Shown here: one piece after another, positions 5,376 to 8,246 of the stretch
Layout: each line of letters starts with the position of its first letter
Numbering within the stretch: position 1 is the first letter of the stretch
From: Bacillota bacterium
Lineage (GTDB): Bacteria > Bacillota > Bacilli > Bacillales > Cytobacillaceae
Assembly: GCA_023389895.1 (NCBI GenBank)
Contig: JAEWDX010000399.1
Span: 1 to 8,246 of the forward strand
DNA: 8,246 nucleotides
Direction of reading: 5' to 3'
Translations under genes and position numbers: made by a program
The notes under the pieces: model-generated
Databases searched by the model: none
Seen by the model: the letters and a program-made list of their open reading frames with translations, nothing else
What the model was told of the DNA's origin: nothing

Positions 5376-6367
5376 TTATCCAAAATTAGACAGATCACTC
5401 CCTTGGTTTTGCAGAATTAAAGCCATTTCAGAACGCCAGTCAATTGGCAAATTATCTTTTAATCATTTTCTTTGAAACGAGGTAAAGGATAGTTTTTAGA
5501 ATACTCGTCCTTCAGCTGTTTTGGAATAGATCCATTTTAATAGGACATAGGCGATTAACGCGGAAAAAAGTTGATTAAAAACGGCATTTTCAGTCGTACC
5601 AAATAAAACAGGAACATTTAAGTTCTGTTTTATCCATCGGAAAAACGTTTCAATTCTCCATCTTGCTTTATACATGTCAGCGATGACTTCTGGTGAAACG
5701 TTCATTATATTAGTGACAACTCGCATCTCATTTCCGTGATCATCCTTAAAAAACACGACTCGATGACGTTTCTTTGAACGGGATTGCTCGGTGCCTAATT
5801 GACAAGTAATGTCACGGGTGACTGGTGAATTAACCTCCTCAAGGCGTTGTAAAGCATGAGGCCGAAAAATCTCTACTTTTCTTTCATTCGAATGACAAAT
5901 ATTTGCTGGTCTTCTTTAAAGAGCGATTCGTTTAATCTTAAAATAGGCTCGATCTTCTACCAAAATAAAGCGAGAATCGACCAACTGTTCACCAATTGGC
6001 CCATCATGCACAAGTCCAGTCGTTTCAACGACTTGAAAAGGCATTCCGGTAAGTGGAGTGAAACTAACATGTAGTTTGATTCCTGCACGCTCTCCATGAT
6101 AAAGCGCCGCGGTAGTCCATATGACTTGCCTTTTTTAAAGAGAGTTGAATGGTCAATTTGTGGCAACCCATATTGAAAGCCAACATCTGCACAGTGTTGA
6201 TAACTCTTAAACTCATTCACGGATGCGCAAACTAAGTAATTGACAAGTGTAAGAACATCGAGTTTACGAGCAGTATCTTTATAGCCGAAGGCTGGTTGAA
6301 TATCTGAGAGTTCTTCTTCTGAAATAATTTTTTGAAGCAAATTCGGAAATATGGTATTCTTTTTCAT
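5376..6367 (-). pseudogene. IS4-family transposase, internally deleted and frameshifted
   Basis: Starting at ATG 6367, the minus strand reads KKNTIFPNLLQKIISEEEL to IDHSTLFKKGKS. An internal deletion follows that removes the region expected to hold the first catalytic Asp. A frameshift near 6106-6112 leads to ALYHGERAGIKLHVSFTPLT, GLVHDGPIGEQL and ILVEDRAYFKIKRI (second catalytic Asp). A second frameshift near 5915-5930 leads to KEDQQIFVIRMKEKVEIF and YKARWRIETFFRWIK, the IS4 Y-(2)-R-(3)-E-(6)-K signature with the catalytic Glu. In-frame TAA (5496-5498) and TGA (5463-5465) interrupt the C-terminus, which still continues NLPIDWRSEMALILQNQG to SNFG and TAA 5376-5378. The normal length is roughly 370-380 residues. 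It is inactive. Confidence 0.85.
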
Positions 6368-6372
6368 ACGGA

Positions 6373-6423
6373 CACCTTTTCTTGAGTTTGTTTTCGGAAA
6401 ATTACATTCTACAAGAAAGGTGT
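6373..6423. repeat. Subterminal inverted repeat of the IS4 relic
   Basis: ACACCTTTTCTTG and CAAGAAAGGTGT form an imperfect inverted repeat upstream of the transposase start. The T-run on its plus-strand right side (TTCTTTTTTG) makes it terminator-like for plus-strand transcription running into the element. This is a common way for insertion sequences to block outside reading. Its arms are inferred by eye. Confidence 0.4.
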
Positions 6424-6509
6424 TCTTTTTTGTATATTATTATTGGATTTTATTGGTTAATCAACACGCCTGAAATAAATTGAGGAATTTCGGGAATTTG
6501 TAATTATCT

Positions 6510-6804
6510 AATATGTTAAGGAATTGAAATTTAGAAAAAGCGATTAGTGAAGTATCTTGGTTGCAATTTAGAATCATGCTTGAGTACAAAGCGTAATGCT
6601 ATGGAAAGAAAGTAATTGTTGTATTAAAATATTTGCTAGTTCTCAATAATGTTCTTGTTGTGGATACGAAAATAAAGACGTTAAGAATCTTAATCTTCGT
6701 GAATGGACTTGTCCTTATTGTAGCGCACATCACGATAGAGATATTAACGCGGGGAAAATGAAGTGATAAAACTTCTAACCGTAGGGACTGCGGAGATAGC
6801 CTAA
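6510..6804 (+). pseudogene. tnpB: TnpB (IS200/IS605 OrfB) C-terminal relic
   Basis: The conserved end of TnpB is readable across three frames. Frame one: NMLRN, a stop, NLEKAISEVSWLQFRIMLEY, KA, a TAA at 6594-6596, then YGKKVIVV. A one-base shift near 6625-6640 gives IFASSQ, a TAA at 6647-6649, then CSCCGYENKDVKNLNLREW and TCPYCSAHHDRDINAGK. That is the zinc finger (two CxxC pairs) plus the HDRDINA motif carrying the last RuvC Asp. A second shift gives NEVIKLLTVGTAEIA and TAA 6802-6804. The N-terminal two thirds, with the first RuvC residues, are absent and no TnpA is present. TnpB is an RNA-guided nuclease; this copy cannot be active. Confidence 0.85.
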
Positions 6805-6810
6805 TCAATT

Positions 6811-6828
6811 AACAACCGATAGGTTGTT
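6811..6828 (+). terminator. Hairpin after the tnpB relic
   Basis: AACAACC (6811-6817) pairs with GGTTGTT (6822-6828) around a GATA loop, followed by TTTAC. It lies in the IS200/IS605 right-end region, where the 3' part of the guide (omega) RNA of TnpB elements is normally encoded. It may be an RNA structural element rather than a terminator. Confidence 0.4.
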
Positions 6829-6841
6829 TTACTTAGGAATT

Positions 6842-6887
6842 CTCACTTCAATCATCTCGTTAGGGCGATAAGTGAGGATAGTTCAAC
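6842..6887 (+). repeat. IS200/IS605-type right-end hairpin and cleavage-site region
   Basis: CTCACTT (6842-6848) pairs with AAGTGAG (6870-6876), with CATC/GCGAT pairing inside. This is the subterminal imperfect palindrome bound by TnpA as single-stranded DNA. The downstream GATAGTTCAA (6877-6886) resembles the right cleavage end of this family. The exact element boundary is inferred. The ribosome binding site of the next gene starts within a few bases. Confidence 0.6.
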
Positions 6888-6902
6888 AAGGAGGGAGCAT
6901 AA

Positions 6903-7307
6903 ATGAAAAAAAGTTTGGTTATAATGACATTGATATCTGCAATATTATTTTGTGGCATGTATATTTTGAGTTCGATCTCACCCCCGTTGTCCGAATGGAA
7001 ACCAAACAATAATAAGATTAACTCTGTACGTCTATGGATAGATATTGTTATATTTCTTTCCCTGTATATCATCCCTTTAATTTTGTACAAATCGGGGATG
7101 CATACAATGAAATATATTATGGCAATATTTTGTGGGATAGGGATGTTTGTATCTTGTTCAATTATGATTGGTCTTTCTATTACGAGTTCAATATTCGGAA
7201 GTGATTCCCCATCACTAGTAGTACTTGTCCTTTGCACAGCAACATTAATTGCTAATTTTTTTTGGTATATCCTGGCTTTTCATAAAAAAAATCATACAAC
7301 AGCTTAA
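6903..7307 (+). CDS. DUF5391-like four-helix membrane protein
   Basis: This 134-residue protein starts at ATG 6903, with AAGGAGGGAG (6888-6897) just upstream, and stops at TAA 7305-7307. Four hydrophobic segments are seen, at about residues 5-27 (LVIMTLISAILFCGMYILSS), 42-62 (LWIDIVIFLSLYIIPLILY), 68-95 (MKYIMAIFCGIGMFVSCSIM) and 104-126 (VVLVLCTATLIANFFWYILA), with a basic end HKKNH. The length and pattern resemble the DUF5391 family of Bacillus membrane proteins of unknown function; this is recall, not a search. The IS200/IS605 relic ends immediately upstream, so its original promoter is probably gone and I see none. It is convergent with the lanthipeptide precursors. Confidence 0.75.
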   Translation: MKKSLVIMTLISAILFCGMYILSSISPPLSEWKPNNNKINSVRLWIDIVIFLSLYIIPLILYKSGMHTMKYIMAIFCGIGMFVSCSIMIGLSITSSIFGSDSPSLVVLVLCTATLIANFFWYILAFHKKNHTTA

Positions 7308-7328
7308 AGTCGATTAGTATAGGAATGA

Positions 7329-7379
7329 AAGTTTAAAGGATTATGATTCAGAAGTTTACAGTTTTAAAACGTTATTTAT
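7329..7379 (-). pseudogene. Decayed third lanthipeptide precursor copy
   Basis: On the minus strand from 7379 the codons read I-N-N-V-L-K-L-stop-T-S-E-S-stop, against M-K-N-V-L-K-L-Q-S-R-E-A in the intact copies. Over 30 ungapped bases, 23 match. The start codon is ATA, Gln8 has become TAA (7356-7358), and the ribosome binding site is gone. It sits 175 nt beyond the start of the downstream intact copy, close to the 197-nt spacing of the two good copies. The core cannot be followed. Confidence 0.4.
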
Positions 7380-7399
7380 TCTAATTGAAATAAAAATAG

Positions 7400-7432
7400 C
7401 ACCCTGACAACTAAAATTAAATTGTCAGGATG
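7400..7432 (-). terminator. Terminator after precursor copy A
   Basis: In minus-strand sense, CATCCTGACAA (7432-7422) pairs with TTGTCAGGGTG (7410-7400), with one mismatch and an 11-nt loop, followed by CTATTTTTATTTC. It is a good intrinsic terminator for the precursor transcript and also separates it from the convergent gene at 6903-7307. Confidence 0.7.
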
Positions 7433-7461
7433 ATCTCTGCTTCTTAGTACAGTAGGTACAA

Positions 7462-7554
7462 TTATTTACAGACAATTAAACTAATGCTGCTCCATCTAGG
7501 CTCATAACTGTTTTTTACTGCTTCACGACTTTGAAGTTTCAAAACGTTTTTCAT
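7462..7554 (-). CDS. Class III lanthipeptide precursor, copy A
   Basis: This 30-residue ORF starts at ATG 7554, with AAAGGAGGGA (7570-7561) 6-7 nt upstream, and stops at TAA 7462-7464. The leader begins MKNVLKLQSREAVKN and contains the LxLQ-type motif (L5-K-L-Q8) recognised in class III lanthipeptide leaders. The C-terminal part is YEPRWSSISLIVC followed by Lys30. Ser22-x-x-Ser25-x-x-x-Cys29 is exactly the S-x2-S-x3-C pattern that class III LanKC enzymes convert into labionin or lanthionine. There is no Thr and only one Cys, so one ring system is expected. The product would be a modified peptide, exported after leader removal. It differs from copy B at the last residue (Lys instead of Ala) and by silent changes. 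No synthetase is in view. A short ORF arising by chance is unlikely given the duplication and ribosome binding site. Confidence 0.8.
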   Translation of the reverse strand: MKNVLKLQSREAVKNSYEPRWSSISLIVCK

Positions 7555-7587
7555 TAAGAATCCCTCCTTTGTAAATGAAATAAATAC

Positions 7588-7631
7588 ATCATCCTGACAA
7601 CTGATTGCAAAGATTAAATTGTCAGGATGAT
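7588..7631 (-). terminator. 13-bp perfect hairpin between the two precursor genes
   Basis: ATCATCCTGACAA (7588-7600) and TTGTCAGGATGAT (7619-7631) form a perfect stem with an 18-nt loop. In minus-strand sense it follows copy B and precedes the ribosome binding site of copy A. The bases after it (GTATTTATTTC) are only moderately U-rich, so it may be a leaky terminator or a processing and stability element setting the ratio of the two peptides. Confidence 0.65.
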
Positions 7632-7658
7632 CTCTACTTCTTAGTACAGTAGGTACAA

Positions 7659-7751
7659 TTATGCGCAGACAATCAAACTAATGCTGCTCCATCTAGGCTC
7701 ATAACTGTTTTTTACTGCTTCACGACTTTGAAGTTTCAAAACGTTTTTCAT
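7659..7751 (-). CDS. Class III lanthipeptide precursor, copy B
   Basis: This 30-residue ORF starts at ATG 7751, with AAGGAGGG (7766-7759) 7 nt upstream, and stops at TAA 7659-7661. It has the same leader as copy A (MKNVLKLQSREAVKN) and the same S22-x2-S25-x3-C29 core motif, ending in Ala30. Only four of 93 bases differ from copy A: Leu26 codon TTG not TTA, Cys29 TGC not TGT, and GCA not AAA for residue 30. Changes that keep Leu and Cys while altering only the final residue fit selection on the core. It is first in the transcript, 32 nt downstream of the candidate -10 at 7783-7788. The class III assignment rests on the LxLQ leader and labionin motif; modification depends on a LanKC enzyme not present here. 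Confidence 0.82.
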   Translation of the reverse strand: MKNVLKLQSREAVKNSYEPRWSSISLIVCA

Positions 7752-7782
7752 TAAGAATCCCTCCTTGTTATTTTTTGAGTAC

Positions 7783-7811
7783 TTTTTAAATTGCATATAT
7801 GTACCCATCAA
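7783..7811 (-). promoter_or_regulatory. Candidate promoter of the precursor genes
   Basis: On the minus strand, TTGATG (7811-7806) and TAAAAA (7788-7783) are 17 nt apart, each matching 4 of 6 consensus positions. It lies between the terminator at 7835-7882 and the first precursor ribosome binding site. The match is modest, and an alternative sigma factor could also be used. Confidence 0.3.
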
Positions 7812-7834
7812 TACTAATGACAGTTAAAAAGAAT

Positions 7835-7882
7835 AAAAGGTTCCCAATACAAGAAATTTTTTCCTGTATTAGGAACCCTTTT
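7835..7882. terminator. Bidirectional terminator upstream of the precursors
   Basis: AAAAGG-TTCCCAATACA (7835-7851) pairs with TGTATTAGGAACCCTTTT (7865-7882), a stem of about 17 bp with one mismatch and one bulge. T-runs lie on both sides (TTTTAT on the plus strand; TTTTATTCTTTTT on the minus strand). It would end minus-strand transcription from the right and insulate the precursor promoter. Confidence 0.75.
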
Positions 7883-7985
7883 ATATCCATTTAGTATCCC
7901 AAGGTAAATCACTAAATGTAATAGTTTTCGAACCAGCCCCACTGAACTCCTTAAAACTATAAGGGCTCCTACCGACAAAACGCAT
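7881..7985 (-). pseudogene. Small unrecognised ORF, probably a C-terminal gene remnant
   Basis: The minus strand from ATG 7985 reads MRFVGRSPYSFKEFSG, then KTITFSDLPWDTKWI and TAA 7881-7883, 34 residues. The composition (aromatic and alternating polar residues, SKTITFSDLPWDTKW) looks like the end of a real beta-rich protein rather than random translation. A strong terminator starts at its stop codon. There is no ribosome binding site, and a TATAAT (7993-7988) lies only 2 nt before the ATG, so a genuine short gene is less likely than a remnant. Family not recognised. Confidence 0.35.
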
Positions 7986-8011
7986 ATATTATACGTTAAT
8001 TAGACTATCAT

Positions 8012-8057
8012 AAAGAGAGGATAGTTCGTTCAATATATGGACGAATATCCTCTCTTT
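8012..8057. terminator. Strong bidirectional hairpin terminator
   Basis: AAAGAGAGGATA (8012-8023) pairs with TATCCTCTCTTT (8046-8057), extended by TTCGT/ACGAA (8025-8029, 8041-8045) around an 11-nt loop. The plus strand continues TTC after a five-T run; the minus strand continues ATGATAG, so the plus-strand direction looks stronger. It also lies downstream of the minus-strand gene entering from the right. Confidence 0.65.
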
Positions 8058-8121
8058 TTCTATAAATAATAAAGATTAACAAGACCTTATAAATCATATT
8101 TAATAAGTTTAATATAATTAC

Positions 8122-8246
8122 TCAACTTTCGCACACTGAAATAGGCAGATATGCCTTGATATAGTTAGGTAAGCCTGCGATCCATTGTTGTAGTTGACTT
8201 TTGATTAACTTTTGAATTTTCTTGTTACTCTCTTTAAGGGTATCTT
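8122..8246 (-). CDS. Unrecognised protein, C-terminal 40 residues (5' end outside window)
   Basis: A minus-strand frame enters from the right edge and ends at TGA 8122-8124. It reads DTLKESNKKIQKLIKSQLQQ then WIAGLPNYIKAYLPISVCES. The first half is a charged helix and the second a hydrophobic W-I-x-G-L-P-x-Y-I segment. I do not recognise a family. It is on the same strand as the lanthipeptide precursors and upstream of them, separated by two terminator hairpins. It could belong to the same locus or be unrelated. Confidence 0.45.
   Translation of the reverse strand, partial: DTLKESNKKIQKLIKSQLQQWIAGLPNYIKAYLPISVCES

Larger units (their letters stand above)
5362..6474. mobile_element. IS4-family insertion sequence relic
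   Basis: Terminal inverted repeats are visible: TTCACGAGTATTGATTATCC (5362-5381) and the reverse-complement partner GGTTAATCAACACGCCTGAA (6455-6474), 16 of 20 matching. Both sides are flanked by ATAAA (5357-5361 and 6475-6479), a possible 5-bp target duplication, though chance is not excluded in such AT-rich DNA. The interior is a single decayed minus-strand transposase. At about 1.1 kb it is shorter than typical IS4 elements (about 1.4 kb), consistent with an internal deletion. Confidence 0.65.
7385..7569. repeat. Tandem repeat unit A (precursor gene plus 3' hairpin)
   Basis: This unit is homologous to the one at 7575-7766. The block from the ribosome binding site through most of the coding region is identical in both. 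Differences are concentrated at the 3' end of the coding region and in the hairpin loop, which is 7 nt shorter here. It is a recent duplication. Confidence 0.85.
7575..7766. repeat. Tandem repeat unit B (precursor gene plus 3' hairpin)
   Basis: This is the second unit of the tandem duplication. It lies upstream of unit A in the direction of transcription (minus strand) and nearest the candidate promoter. Confidence 0.85.

Noticed and set aside
5856..6074. Plus-strand 72-codon ORF
   Set aside because: Antisense to the decayed IS4 transposase.
6599..6808. Minus-strand 69-codon ORF
   Set aside because: Antisense to the TnpB relic.
6860..7237. Minus-strand 125-codon ORF
   Set aside because: Antisense to the membrane-protein gene at 6903-7307, which has the ribosome binding site and four convincing membrane helices.
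7385..7766. CRISPR array or phage attachment repeats
   Set aside because: There are only two or three long units, each containing a coding region with its own ribosome binding site; not short repeats with unique spacers.
1..8246. tRNA or rRNA genes
   Set aside because: No cloverleaf with a GTTCRA-type T-loop or rRNA-like stretch was seen by eye.

Overview
The window reads as low-G+C Firmicute DNA, most likely Bacillus and probably close to the B. cereus/thuringiensis group. The base composition is AT-rich, ribosome binding sites are strong (AAGGAGG-type), start codons are mixed ATG/GTG, and the families present (PadR, DUF1700/HAAS, a DUF5391-like protein, TnpB and IS4 relics) are common there. 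The species call is an inference. The region is accessory: a few intact genes sit among at least four decayed mobile elements.

Layout. 3-227: C-terminal end of a plus-strand SAM methyltransferase. 242-306: a terminator-like fold overlapping the start of a decayed secreted-protein gene (284-742, three in-frame stops). 790-2541: an intact ABC exporter half-transporter. 2568-3082: an ECF-type sigma factor cut by a frameshift at an A8 tract into a region-2 ORF and a region-4 ORF that overlap by ATGA. 3083-3441: no intact gene, but a near-perfect 47-bp palindrome and two minus-strand terminator-like hairpins. 3442-4041: a minus-strand transposon relic, a TniA/Mu-like transposase N-terminus abutting a broken serine resolvase. 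4039-4143: an imperfect palindrome resembling a MITE. 4179-5360: a promoter and a PadR - HAAS - short membrane protein operon. 5362-6474: an IS4-family relic with recognisable terminal inverted repeats, a possible 5-bp target duplication and a decayed transposase. 6510-6888: a TnpB (IS200/IS605) C-terminal relic with its right-end hairpins. 6903-7307: a DUF5391-like membrane protein.

The most interesting part is at 7329-7811 on the minus strand. Two tandem 30-codon genes, each with a perfect ribosome binding site, encode almost identical peptides with an LxLQ-type leader and a C-terminal S-x2-S-x3-C motif. These are the hallmarks of class III lanthipeptide (labionin/lanthionine) precursors. 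A degraded third copy seems to lie just downstream. Each intact copy ends in a TTGTCAGG stem-loop. A terminator and a candidate promoter lie upstream.

The methyltransferase and ABC exporter at the left end are the kinds of tailoring and export genes found in class III lanthipeptide clusters. The window may therefore hold two arms of one biosynthetic locus split by insertion sequences. No lanthionine synthetase (LanKC) is visible, so it would have to lie outside the window or act in trans. An unrecognised minus-strand C-terminus (8122-8246) enters from the right edge.
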